DNA of 64,000 nucleotides from Sporosarcina luteola (GTDB taxonomy: Bacteria > Bacillota > Bacilli > Bacillales_A > Planococcaceae). Under the pieces are notes generated by a model, which saw nothing but the letters and a program-made list of their open reading frames with translations, searched no databases and had not been told where the DNA came from. The first letter of the stretch is position 1, and the number at the start of each line of letters is the position of its first letter. Below, piece after piece: positions 41,802 through 49,546 of the stretch. A program made the position numbers and the translations under genes. The stretch covers positions 28,912 to 92,911 of the forward strand of contig NZ_JAMBOI010000009.1 of assembly GCF_023715535.1 (NCBI RefSeq). The letters are read 5' to 3'.

Positions 41802-42695
41802 ATGAAACTTTTCAATATGTTCAAGAAAACCGAAAAAACGGGTTCAGACAGCACGATTGATTCAGAAGAAATTCTGGAAGGCAGCGCGCAATCCGAAGGC
41901 ACGGATGATATCGAAACAACGCTTTCGCTTCACCCGCAATGGACGCTTTCGCAGGAGCAGGAATATGTTTTCCGTTTCCTTGCAAATGAATTGGAGCCTT
42001 TGAAACCGAATCAGATCTCCCTTTCTGGAATCGACATCGACGTCGAACCGGCAAATGGAAGCTGGCTCGTCAAATCATTTTTCCGTTCGTCTTTGGAGCA
42101 GTCGATTTCTGTCGGCTCTGTCGAATTGATGCTGCTTGATGCGGAAGGCAAGACGCTTGCATCACAGGAATTCGATTTGAAGGAACTTGGCGACATCCCT
42201 GGCAAAAGCGCACGCCCTTGGGTATTCGTCTTCACGAAGGACAATATCTTTGCAGAAGAGCCCCCTGCTGAAAACTGGAAGCTTGCATTCAACGTTCAAT
42301 CAATGGTGCCTCATAAGCTCGAGCTTGAACAGGCTTGGGAAGACGGCTTGACCGCCGAACAGAAAGAAGCACTTGAAAAAGTCGTTGAAAACATGCCGAA
42401 GCTGAAGCCTCGTGAAGTGAACTTCGCCGGTTTCCAAGTGAAGAAACAGGACGACGGAAGCATCGCAGCGTCCATCTTCATCCGCAACGGCCACTCGAAG
42501 CAAATCAATATTGAAAAGCTTCCATTGGAACTCATCGATGCGACAGGTGAAATCGTTGCACGCGGATCATTCGATCTGGCGCCGCTTTCTGTCAAAGCAA
42601 ACACATCGAAACCATGGACATTCATCTATCCGAAAGAAATGGTCCAAAAAGAAGACCCGGATTTCTCCCGCTGGACAATCCGTGTCCCTCAATAA
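41802..42695 (+). CDS. slaP: Accessory Sec system S-layer assembly protein SlaP
   Basis: A 297-residue soluble protein with two tandem copies of the same domain: about 42-155 (HPQWTLSQEQEYVFRFLANE... to ARPWVFVFTK) and about 178-295 (VPHKLELEQAWEDGLTAEQK... to SKPWTFIYPKE). This is the SLAP duplication found next to secA2 in Bacillales. The first 40 residues are polar and acidic. It has no signal peptide, so it should help SecA2 in the cytoplasm. AGGAGG lies inside the end of secA2, and the two-base gap shows translational coupling. A strong terminator follows. Confidence 0.88.
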   Translation: MKLFNMFKKTEKTGSDSTIDSEEILEGSAQSEGTDDIETTLSLHPQWTLSQEQEYVFRFLANELEPLKPNQISLSGIDIDVEPANGSWLVKSFFRSSLEQSISVGSVELMLLDAEGKTLASQEFDLKELGDIPGKSARPWVFVFTKDNIFAEEPPAENWKLAFNVQSMVPHKLELEQAWEDGLTAEQKEALEKVVENMPKLKPREVNFAGFQVKKQDDGSIAASIFIRNGHSKQINIEKLPLELIDATGEIVARGSFDLAPLSVKANTSKPWTFIYPKEMVQKEDPDFSRWTIRVPQ

Positions 42696-42708
42696 GTACG
42701 ATTCAAGA

Positions 42709-42738
42709 AAGTCGCGAAATTTCGCGGCTTTTTTTTAT
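42709..42738 (+). terminator. Terminator of secA2-slaP
   Basis: AAGTCGCGAAA / TTTCGCGGCTT stem followed by a run of eight T. Confidence 0.85.
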
Positions 42739-42748
42739 TCGGAGATAA

Positions 42749-42779
42749 TAAAAAACGGATTCCCCGGGAGGAATCCGTT
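42749..42779 (-). terminator. Terminator of the short NlpC/P60 gene
   Basis: AACGGATTCC (42754-42763) and GGAATCCGTT (42770-42779); the minus strand continues TTTTTTATT. Confidence 0.8.
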
Positions 42780-42799
42780 ATATGTTGACTAGTAATTTA

Positions 42800-43294
42800 T
42801 CAATCATTGAATGCAACATCGTTTGCGCCTGTAATGCGTTTGGCACCGACATACCGCTTGCCCCAATAATGAGGATCATTGAGCTTGGCGATGCTCACGC
42901 CTTTGGACGTGGCGGAATGTGCAAAGTTGCCGTCCCCGACGTAGATGCCGACGTGGGAAACCCCTTTACCGGTTGTATTGAAAAATACAAGATCCCCTTC
43001 CACAAGATCGCTTTTGTCGACTGCTGTCCCGGATGCGTACATGCCGGAGGTAGTGCGGGATAACTTGATTCCGTGTTGATTGAAGACATAACTTACATAT
43101 CCCGAACAATCAAATCCAGCCGTCGTCGTACCGCCATACGCATAGCGGATGCCTAGCAGACTCGAAGCTGTTTCTGATATGGAAGCAGTGTCGGATGATG
43201 AAGCTTCAGCTTGACCAATGATAGGTGCGAACAATAGTACAAAGACAATCGCAAATAAAGCGAATGGCTTTTGCATGCGTAAAAGTATTCTCAT
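42800..43294 (-). CDS. Secreted NlpC/P60 peptidoglycan endopeptidase
   Basis: A 164-residue exported enzyme: signal peptide of about 31 residues ending GQAEA, then a bare NlpC/P60 domain with catalytic C63 (GFDCSGYVSYV), H114 (VSHVGIYVG) and H126 (FAHSATS). It cuts D-glutamyl-meso-DAP bonds in the stem peptide. There is no binding domain, so it probably acts freely. The domain is a close relative of the one in the SLH protein at 55267. GGGGGATC precedes the ATG. Three TGTWAH boxes at 11-bp spacing lie about 75-100 bases upstream, pointing to WalR control. Confidence 0.92.
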   Translation of the reverse strand: MRILLRMQKPFALFAIVFVLLFAPIIGQAEASSSDTASISETASSLLGIRYAYGGTTTAGFDCSGYVSYVFNQHGIKLSRTTSGMYASGTAVDKSDLVEGDLVFFNTTGKGVSHVGIYVGDGNFAHSATSKGVSIAKLNDPHYWGKRYVGAKRITGANDVAFND

Positions 43295-43367
43295 ATGATC
43301 CCCCGAATTTTTATTTATCTGAATATATCTTCTGAGTTTACTTTACCATGGACTATGCTCGTCCAAT

Positions 43368-43395
43368 ATTACAATTCAGTAACAGGAATATTACA
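43368..43395 (-). promoter_or_regulatory. Triple WalR-type box upstream of the short NlpC/P60 gene
   Basis: Read on the minus strand: TGTAAT-N5-TGTTAC-N5-TGTAAT, three fits to TGTWAH in exact 11-bp steps (43395-43390, 43384-43379, 43373-43368). WalR, and also PhoP, bind such direct repeats. WalR is preferred because the gene encodes a wall hydrolase. Confidence 0.6.
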
Positions 43396-43448
43396 AATAT
43401 CCGCAATATTTCTCCATTGAAATATTTTTGTCATTTTTCTTCCCACAA

Positions 43449-43478
43449 GAAAAGCCGAATCCCTTAAGGACGCGGCTT
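43449..43478 (-). terminator. Terminator of nagB
   Basis: AAAGCCG / CGGCTTT outer stem with an inner TCCTTAAGGGA loop region, directly after the nagB stop codon. Confidence 0.6.
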
Positions 43479-43482
43479 TCGA

Positions 43483-44187
43483 TTAAAATTTCAAGTCTGT
43501 AATAATTGTAACATCATCATGCCCGAGGAGATACGTAATGGTCCAGTCGGGATCGACTTTGCCTTCGAGCACTTTTGTAATGGCTGGACGCTTTTTCTCA
43601 CCGAAAGCGAGCAGGACCAATTTTTTCGCACTCATGATGGAGGCGATTCCCATCGTCAATGCAGTGTTAGGGATTTTCTCATCGTTTTCGAAGTACTGGC
43701 TGTTTACACCAAGTGTTGAATCCGTCAATGTTGCAACGTGGGTGACGGAGTCTGAAGGCGTGCCCGGTTCATTAAAAGCGATATGGCCGTTTTCGCCGAC
43801 ACCGAGTAGTTGAATGTCGAGTTTGGCTTCTTGCAACGCTTGCTCATAGCGTTTGCACTCTTCTTCCAGATTCTCAGCCATGCCATTCGGTATATTCATA
43901 TGTTTAAATGTCTTCTTATTGAATAGGTGATCGTTCATGAAATATGCATAACTGTTCGGGCTGGATGCCGGCAGACCGACATATTCATCTAAATTGAAAG
44001 TTGTCACTTCCGAAAAGTCCAACTCCGATTCCGTCAATTTTTTGTAGACTGGGATCATCGTACTTCCTGTTGCCAATCCAAGCACATGAAGTCGATTATG
44101 CTCAAGCTCTTCTTTTATCAGCTGATAAAAACGCTCTGCTCCTTTTTCAGGGCTTTCCACATGAATAAGTTTACATTTCTCCATCAT
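43483..44187 (-). CDS. nagB: Glucosamine-6-phosphate deaminase
   Basis: About 234 residues. It turns glucosamine-6-phosphate into fructose-6-phosphate and ammonia, feeding wall sugars back to glycolysis. Motifs: LGLATGSTMIPVYKKL (phosphate loop), FNLDEYVGLP (catalytic Asp), IQLLGVGENGHIAFNEPGT with the active His, and VTHVATLTDSTL. It stands alone here, without nagA or a NagR repressor next to it. The start is the ATG at 44187; upstream only a weak GAAAG-type site is seen, so the exact start is less sure. Confidence 0.93.
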   Translation of the reverse strand: MMEKCKLIHVESPEKGAERFYQLIKEELEHNRLHVLGLATGSTMIPVYKKLTESELDFSEVTTFNLDEYVGLPASSPNSYAYFMNDHLFNKKTFKHMNIPNGMAENLEEECKRYEQALQEAKLDIQLLGVGENGHIAFNEPGTPSDSVTHVATLTDSTLGVNSQYFENDEKIPNTALTMGIASIMSAKKLVLLAFGEKKRPAITKVLEGKVDPDWTITYLLGHDDVTIITDLKF

Positions 44188-44491
44188 TCTCAACCGACTT
44201 TCATTATAGATTTAGTTTTACTGTCTAATTGTAATTTCCAAAAACAGTATGGTCAAATAAAAGAAGTATTTACACAAGAAGGCTGACCACACTACTATTC
44301 CCTATTCATCTCATCTAAAACACATTTCCTTGCCGAAAAGTATATGTCTAAATCTTGAAGGCAATGTGAACAAAATTTGGATTCTTTCCCAAATTGAAGA
44401 TTCATAGGAATTTCCCTAATTCTCTAATTTTCCTCCGCGACTATGATAAAAGTATGAGTCAGCTATTCAATCAATGCAGGAGGTGGAACGT
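44188..44491. other. Intergenic region between nagB and the frameshifted gene
   Basis: About 300 bases with no gene. It must carry the nagB promoter and that of the gene starting at 44492, but I see no strong paired -35/-10 or operator. Confidence 0.5.
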
Positions 44492-44841
44492 ATGACTACG
44501 GGCAATTCAAAGAAGCACCCGGTGCAAGAATCCGGAAATCCACAAACCGAAATCAACCTGAAAAGGTTCCACTGTTTTATTCCAGATATCACTACTAAGG
44601 ACGTCGTGCATGGCTTTCAAGTTGCAGGCACGAATGTCGGTCAGGCGAACGTACTGTATACATTCTATGCTCCGTTGCGTGCGCATGCTGCATTTTATGG
44701 TTCATTGCGTCCCTTGGTGTTGCAACATCCGTCTTAATCCAATTCATCCCTTGGTCTTTAGGGTACGCAGCTACGATCAACGTATTCGCAATATTCATTG
44801 CAGACAACAGTGTCAGCACTTATGTTATAATAAATGAATAG
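44492..44841 (+). pseudogene. Hypothetical small membrane protein, interrupted by a frameshift
   Basis: An ATG at 44492 behind a strong GGAGGTGG site opens a frame reading MTTGNSKKHPVQESGNPQTE through FQVAGTNVGQANVLYTFYAP and AFYGS, but it stops at 44737. From about 44701 the -1 frame carries on as IASLGVATSVLIQFIPWSLG and VFAIFIADNSVSTYVIINE to a TAG at 44841. The second part is a convincing hydrophobic helix. Together they would make one protein of about 116 residues. No slippery heptamer is obvious, so a mutation or a base error is likelier than programmed shifting. I do not recognise the family. Confidence 0.45.
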
Positions 44842-44850
44842 TCACTCATT
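44824..44850 (+). promoter_or_regulatory. Extended -10 promoter with TetR-type operator before the SCP2 gene
   Basis: TGTTATAAT (44824-44831 region, TATAAT at 44826) is an extended -10. Directly after it comes AATGAATAGTCACTCATT (44833-44850), an imperfect palindrome. TATAAT, three A's and then TGA-TA-TCACTCA repeat almost exactly the layout at 90-115. Confidence 0.5.
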
Positions 44851-44894
44851 ACTTATGAAGAAGGTGTCTCCGTATGATTTTGGAGGATATGACG

Positions 44895-45224
44895 ATGGAA
44901 CAGATCTGGACAGAAATTGATGCGAGGCTCAGTGCCAATAAAGGACCCTTCGAAGGGATGAATGCATCGTATTCGTTCGACTTGGCCGGTGAGGATGGCG
45001 GTATGTACGGATTGAAGTTTGCAGACGGCGAAGCGGAAACATTCAGAGGAGACCCAGGCGAAGTCGATTGCGCATTGAAGATGAGCGTCACGGATTTCAA
45101 GAAATTGCTTGGCGGCAACTTGAATTCCACTGCTGCTTTCATGATGGGAAAACTGAAAGTGAAAGGCAATATCGGCTTAGCGTTGAAGCTTGAGAATTTA
45201 TTGAAGCAGTACACCTTTCAATAA
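44895..45224 (+). CDS. SCP2 sterol-binding domain protein
   Basis: About 109 residues forming a single SCP2-type lipid-binding domain. Features: IDARLSANKGPFEGMNASYSF, then YGLKFADGEAE, VDCALKMSVTDFKKLLGG and the C-terminal AAFMMGKLKVKGNIGLALKL, the family signature. Such proteins hold acyl chains or other hydrophobic ligands in a cavity; the physiological ligand here is unknown. The start is either ATG 44895 (GGAGG eight bases upstream) or ATG 44874 (AAGGTG upstream). It stands alone between a TetR-type operator and a terminator, so a lipid-sensing TetR regulator is plausible. Confidence 0.85.
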   Translation: MEQIWTEIDARLSANKGPFEGMNASYSFDLAGEDGGMYGLKFADGEAETFRGDPGEVDCALKMSVTDFKKLLGGNLNSTAAFMMGKLKVKGNIGLALKLENLLKQYTFQ

Positions 45225-45236
45225 AAGAACTACTAC

Positions 45237-45267
45237 CGCTGTTCGCCTTGTGCAGAACAGCGTTTTT
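45237..45267 (+). terminator. Terminator of the SCP2 gene
   Basis: CGCTGTTC (45237-45244) / GAACAGCG (45255-45262) followed by five T. Confidence 0.85.
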
Positions 45268-45372
45268 CATTCCATAATCGTCCAATTTTCGTGCCTATTC
45301 CCCCTCTTGTATTACTTATAGATTACAAGTAAACTAGAACTATAGAAATATGTCTATTAGGGGGAAATATGA

Positions 45373-46131
45373 GTGAAAAAGAAAGTTTTTTCAGTGATGG
45401 CCACAGTTGCCCTTGCGACATGCATCGCCACGGGAAGTGCTGAAGCCGCCACTGAACAATACACTGTCAAAACAGGTGATTCACTTTGGAAAATCGCTTC
45501 CCTGCACAAACTGACTGTAGACGAATTGAAGAAAATGAATAATCTCACGACAGATTCCATAAAAGTTTCTCAAAAATTGCTTGTGAAAAATCCAGCAACC
45601 GCAAAACAAAATGGGAAGCTCAACACAGCGAATGTGAATGATGTCAATAAAAGTTTGACGGTTTCAAAGCAGACTTCCTCTACGAGCTTCTTTAAATCAA
45701 CCGAAGCGAAGGACAAGCCCGTACTGCCAGCTCTATTGAAATCGGCTAAAGACATTCAACTTGCGTCAGTAGAGGTTGCACTTCCTCTCCTAGACACGCC
45801 ATATGTATGGGCAGGTGTCACGCCCGAAGGATTCGATTGCAGCGGATTCATCTATTATGTGTTTACGAATGCAGGACTCCAATTGCCAAGATTGGATACT
45901 GTCAGTATGTTCACGAATTCAAACTCTGTGGACGAGCCGGTGCCGGGAGACCTTGTCTTCTTTGAAAATACGTACCGTGAAGGAATTTCACATGCAGGTA
46001 TTTATTTAGGTGACGGCAAGTTCATTCATGCTGGAACGAAAAAAGTAGAGATTGCAACAATTGATTCCCCTTACTGGAAAGATAAGTTTGTCGGCTTCAC
46101 CCGCTTTTCACAGCTCCAAACAGTTCGATAA
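45373..46131 (+). CDS. LysM plus NlpC/P60 secreted endopeptidase
   Basis: A 252-residue exported wall hydrolase. Signal peptide to about residue 26 (GSAEAA); one LysM at 28-73 (YTVKTGDSLWKIASLHKLTV) that binds glycan; a Ser/Thr/Lys-rich linker; and an NlpC/P60 domain with C156 (GFDCSGFIYYV), H207 (ISHAGIYLGDG) and H219 (FIHAG). It resembles LytF/CwlS-type enzymes but has one LysM only. The start is a GTG at 45373, with AGGGGG eight bases upstream; the overlapping ATG at 45368 is out of frame. No triple WalR box like those of the other two NlpC genes was seen. Confidence 0.92.
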   Translation: MKKKVFSVMATVALATCIATGSAEAATEQYTVKTGDSLWKIASLHKLTVDELKKMNNLTTDSIKVSQKLLVKNPATAKQNGKLNTANVNDVNKSLTVSKQTSSTSFFKSTEAKDKPVLPALLKSAKDIQLASVEVALPLLDTPYVWAGVTPEGFDCSGFIYYVFTNAGLQLPRLDTVSMFTNSNSVDEPVPGDLVFFENTYREGISHAGIYLGDGKFIHAGTKKVEIATIDSPYWKDKFVGFTRFSQLQTVR

Positions 46132-46139
46132 CAAACACC

Positions 46140-46184
46140 TAGACCTAGAGACAGATGCTTAGTATTCTCTTGGTCTATTTTTTT
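46140..46184 (+). terminator. Terminator of the LysM-NlpC gene
   Basis: TAGACC-t-AGAGA pairs with TCTCT-t-GGTCTA, then seven T (46178-46184). Confidence 0.8.
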
Positions 46185-46322
46185 ACCTAAAAATGCTGTT
46201 GGGCATAAGATAAGAGTAAGGAGTCAATTATTTCAAAAAACGACTTCCCTATTTCTTCATAATGGATTAGTATAGTCATGTGTCTTGACATCTATCTTGA
46301 TTATAAAAAAAGGAGAATACAA

Positions 46323-46925
46323 ATGAAAAAGAAGCGAATGTGGTCATTGCAGTTTTCAACAGCTGCGTTTGTTTTGATTCCGGCTGCTGTTGGCATCAAC
46401 TTCTTGGGGAAATTGTTTGCAAGCGTGTTGAAACTGCCTTTATGGGTTGACGCGATCGGGACTGTGCTTGCAAGTATGCTTGCAGGTCCCATTGTCGGCG
46501 CCATCGTTGGTGTCGTCAATAATGTTGTCTACGGGTTCACGACAGATCCCGTCTCTTTCGTGTACGCAATCACTCAGGCTGTCATCGGATTAGTTGCAGG
46601 GATTATGGCGTATAGAGGATGGATTTCGAATGTCGGCAAAGCGATTGTCCTAGGGGTTGTCGTAGGATTCATCGCAGCCATCGTTTCGACTCCGCTCAAT
46701 ATTATGTTTTGGGAAGGGACGACCGGAAACGTTTGGGGGGATGCATTATTTGCAACGATGCTCGCAAAAGACATGCCGTTATGGCTCGCTTCGTTTGCTG
46801 ACAGCATCGTCGTCGATGTACCTGATAAAGTCGTCACTGTTCTGCTCAGCTTCTTGATTTTCAAAGGGTTGCCGAAAAATGTGAAGCTCATGTATGACAA
46901 CCAAGGGGAGATTGAAAGGTTATAA
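46323..46925 (+). CDS. ECF transporter S component (substrate unknown)
   Basis: A 200-residue membrane protein with about six helices, the substrate-binding unit of an energy-coupling-factor transporter. It begins MKKKRMWSLQFSTAAFVLIP; the LPLWVDAIGTVLASMLAGPI and VGAIVGVVNNVVYGFTTDP segments are typical of a group of orphan S components. It is followed after 24 bases by its own T unit and a double ATPase, so this is a dedicated (group I) system. Vitamins, or precursors such as thiamine pyrimidine, are the usual cargo, but nothing here identifies it: no riboswitch is visible upstream and no metabolic gene is in the operon. GGAG precedes the ATG. Confidence 0.82.
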   Translation: MKKKRMWSLQFSTAAFVLIPAAVGINFLGKLFASVLKLPLWVDAIGTVLASMLAGPIVGAIVGVVNNVVYGFTTDPVSFVYAITQAVIGLVAGIMAYRGWISNVGKAIVLGVVVGFIAAIVSTPLNIMFWEGTTGNVWGDALFATMLAKDMPLWLASFADSIVVDVPDKVVTVLLSFLIFKGLPKNVKLMYDNQGEIERL

Positions 46926-46949
46926 GCATTGCCCGCAGGAGGGATTCAA

Positions 46950-47717
46950 ATGAACAACATGACATTGTATGTAAGTAGGGATTCGCCCGTCCATCGGGTG
47001 GATCCAATGACAAAGCTCTTATTCGTCTTCATTTCCATCACATCGACATATATTTTATCGGATCATCTGGCTGTGCTCGGAATCCTCCTGTTCACATTCT
47101 TCATCCTTCTGATCGGCAAAGTGTTCAAATCCATTTTGCCGGTCATCGGGGTCAGCTTTCTGTTAATTGCATCGATCATCATCGTCCAAGGATTTTTTCA
47201 TCCCGATCGGGCAACGGTTCTATTCGAAATCGGCCCGATCGCCATTTACAAAGAGGGTTTTTTAATCGCGTTTCTGATAACGCTCCGGGTCGTCAATATG
47301 GTGGCCGCGTTCGGCGTACTCATTTTGACGACAAAGCCGGATGATCTTGTGGAAGCATTGCTGCAAAAAGGTCTGTCTCCGAAATTCGGTTATGTGCTGC
47401 TGTCGGTGTTGCAGATCATCCCGCAAATGGTCGCCTTGACCGGGAAAATAACGGATGCGCAGCGGGCTCGCGGGATGGAGACGGAAGGCGGAATTTGGAT
47501 GAGATTCAAATCATTCCTCCCCCTTCTCGGTCCGGTCGTCCTCAATTCGCTTACGGAAACAAGGGAGCGGTCCATCGCTCTTGAAATCCGCGGGTTCAAC
47601 GCCAAAGGAAATCGAACGTTTTTGTATGAACGGAAAAACTACCGATATAGCGTGCCGTTCAGAATTGCACTGATTGCCTTCTTTTTGGCTGTCATCGCTT
47701 GGAGGGTGATTTCATGA
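46950..47717 (+). CDS. ECF transporter T component (CbiQ/EcfT family)
   Basis: A 255-residue transmembrane coupling protein. Helices at the N-terminus (LLFVFISITSTYILSDHLAV) lead to a cytoplasmic coupling helix region with the A-R-G motifs: DAQRARGMETEGG and ALEIRGFNAKG, which dock on the two ATPase halves. It links the S component to ATP hydrolysis. AGGAGGG precedes ATG 46950. Its stop overlaps the ATPase start by four bases (ATGA). Confidence 0.88.
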   Translation: MNNMTLYVSRDSPVHRVDPMTKLLFVFISITSTYILSDHLAVLGILLFTFFILLIGKVFKSILPVIGVSFLLIASIIIVQGFFHPDRATVLFEIGPIAIYKEGFLIAFLITLRVVNMVAAFGVLILTTKPDDLVEALLQKGLSPKFGYVLLSVLQIIPQMVALTGKITDAQRARGMETEGGIWMRFKSFLPLLGPVVLNSLTETRERSIALEIRGFNAKGNRTFLYERKNYRYSVPFRIALIAFFLAVIAWRVIS

Positions 47718-49369
47718 GTGTATTGCGAGTCGTGAATTTAAAATATAAATATCCCGATAGCCACCGTTTTGCACTGAACGACATTTCATTCACAGTGGAA
47801 AAAGGTGAATTCCTTGGAATTGTCGGCATGAATACATCCGGGAAGACGACGTTATGTTATGCACTGAGCGGGCTCGTCCCCCACTTTTTCAAAGGTGCGT
47901 ATGGCGGCGATGTGTACATTGGCGACATGGATGTTTTATCGCATGAAATTAGTGAGATAACAGCAAAGGTCGGTCTCGTTTTTGAAAATCCATTCTTGCA
48001 GATGACCGGTGCAAAATTCACTGTCTATGATGAGATTGCTTTCGGCTTGGAGAATCAAGGCGTGCCGCGTGATGTCATGCATGAACGGATCCGTGAAAGT
48101 ATGAAGCTGCTCGATATTGAAGGGTTGCAGGGAAAGAATCCATTCTCATTATCCGGGGGCCAAATGCAGCGGGTCGCCATTGCAAGCGTCATTGCCATGC
48201 AGCCCGACGTCCTCATACTCGACGAACCGACTTCGCAGCTCGATCCCGAGGGCGCGGAGGAAGTGTTCCGCGTCGTTGAAAAATTGGCGGATGAGGGTAT
48301 GACGATCATCATGGCGGAGCAGAAAATGGAGAAGCTTGCTGCGTATGCCGACAGGATCCTTTTACTGTATGACGGCAAATTGATTGAGGATGGGAAGCCG
48401 GAAGAGGTCTTTTCAAGGGAAGACTTGAATGAATTCGGTGTTGAACCTCCTGTCTATGTGAAAATCTCACGCGCACTCGGCCTGCGGAATGAAATGTCTG
48501 GACTTTATCCGATTTCCTTGGAGCAAATGCCTACGGAGCGGGATATTCAATTTCATCCAGTTACTAAAACCAACAACGGCAATACCACTTCCGAACTCAT
48601 CGTCCGAGATCTTCATTTCGGCTATGAAAAGGGACAGGACGTCATCCGCGGCCTGAACGTCACGTTGAGTGGCGAGCCTATCGCAATCATAGGGCAGAAT
48701 GGTGCCGGGAAAACGACGTTTGTAAAATTGTTGAAGGCTCTGCTGAAACCGGACACGGGTGAGATTTTACTGAACGGTGCTCCACTATCGGAAACGACGG
48801 CCGCTAAACTGGCAAGCCGGATCGGGCTCATCTTCCAGAATCCGAACGACCAGATCTTCAAACACAAAGTGATCGACGAAGTGATGTTCGGCCCGTTGAA
48901 CATTGGCCAAACTGGCGAAGAAGCACTCGCTAACGCAAAAGAGATGCTGGCACTCGTCGGACTTGCCGATAAAGCGGATGAGAATCCGTATGATCTTAGT
49001 CTTGCTGAACGGAAGATGGTTGCGGTGGCATCAATTCTCGCCATGGATACCGATGTCGTCATTTTCGACGAACCAACGATGGGGCAAGATGTCCGCGGGA
49101 AGTCGAAGGTGCAGGAAATCATCCATTCACTCCATGAAAAGGGCAAGCTCGTCATCTGTATTTTGCATGATATGGATTTTGTGGCGGATACATTTGGACG
49201 GACAATCATTTTCAGTAATGGCGGAATGCTGTTTGATGGCCCGACGCGTGAAGCATTTGCGCAGGAGGAAGCTTTGCGGCTCGCGCGGGTCGAGCAGCCG
49301 AATATTACGAAACTAGTACAGCGATTGGGTTATGATCGCATCATATTGAGGGCAACCGAGCTGATTTAG
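47714..49369 (+). CDS. ECF transporter double ATPase (two ABC domains)
   Basis: A 551-residue protein with two fused ABC ATPases. Domain 1 has Walker A GMNTSGKTT (note N-T instead of G-A), signature LSGGQMQR and Walker B VLILDEPTSQLDPE. Domain 2 has GQNGAGKTT, the degenerate signature LSLAERKM and VVIFDEPTMGQD. Fused A-A' subunits like YkoD serve single dedicated ECF systems. The weak signature of domain 2 suggests unequal ATPase sites, which is common in this group. ATG 47714 follows GGAGGGTG inside the T-unit gene. A hairpin at 49380 ends the operon. Confidence 0.9.
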   Translation: MSVLRVVNLKYKYPDSHRFALNDISFTVEKGEFLGIVGMNTSGKTTLCYALSGLVPHFFKGAYGGDVYIGDMDVLSHEISEITAKVGLVFENPFLQMTGAKFTVYDEIAFGLENQGVPRDVMHERIRESMKLLDIEGLQGKNPFSLSGGQMQRVAIASVIAMQPDVLILDEPTSQLDPEGAEEVFRVVEKLADEGMTIIMAEQKMEKLAAYADRILLLYDGKLIEDGKPEEVFSREDLNEFGVEPPVYVKISRALGLRNEMSGLYPISLEQMPTERDIQFHPVTKTNNGNTTSELIVRDLHFGYEKGQDVIRGLNVTLSGEPIAIIGQNGAGKTTFVKLLKALLKPDTGEILLNGAPLSETTAAKLASRIGLIFQNPNDQIFKHKVIDEVMFGPLNIGQTGEEALANAKEMLALVGLADKADENPYDLSLAERKMVAVASILAMDTDVVIFDEPTMGQDVRGKSKVQEIIHSLHEKGKLVICILHDMDFVADTFGRTIIFSNGGMLFDGPTREAFAQEEALRLARVEQPNITKLVQRLGYDRIILRATELI

Positions 49370-49379
49370 AGGGGGTGTA

Positions 49380-49407
49380 CAGAAAGTCAGTGAAAGCTGA
49401 CTTTCTG
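49380..49407 (+). terminator. Hairpin after the ECF operon
   Basis: CAGAAAGTCAG (49380-49390) and CTGACTTTCTG (49397-49407) form a perfect 11-bp stem with a 6-base loop. There is no T tract after it, so it may be a weak terminator or an mRNA 3' stabiliser. Confidence 0.5.
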
Positions 49408-49421
49408 CGGCACCTTTCTGG

Positions 49422-49484
49422 TTTGAGCGCGGCATACCCTTCTTTGGACGCGGAACCGCCTTTTTCACGCGCGAGGCCTTGCCA
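49422..49484. repeat. Degenerate 21-bp repeats, TTTGGACGCG family (three units)
   Basis: TTTGAGCGCG (49422), TTTGGACGCG (49443) and TTCACGCGCG (49464) stand exactly 21 bases apart. They are a worn version of the arrays at 61890 and 63285. The last unit runs into the -35 box of the sulP promoter. Confidence 0.55.
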
Positions 49485-49507
49485 GCACTGTGTTTGTCGC
49501 TTATAAT
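49479..49507 (+). promoter_or_regulatory. sulP promoter
   Basis: TTGCCA (49479-49484) and TATAAT (49502-49507) with a 17-base spacer, so transcription should start near 49514. This rules out the upstream GTG at 49490 as the gene start. Confidence 0.65.
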
Positions 49508-49546
49508 GAAGATAGGAAATATTTTTACAAATTCTGTGGAAGAAGT

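Noticed and set aside
46132..46322. Riboswitch (thiamine or similar) ahead of the ECF operon
   Set aside because: Only a terminator of the previous gene is visible; no conserved riboswitch core could be found.
49490..49546. SulP start at GTG 49490
   Set aside because: A TTGCCA-17-TATAAT promoter overlaps it, so this codon would lie before the transcript start.
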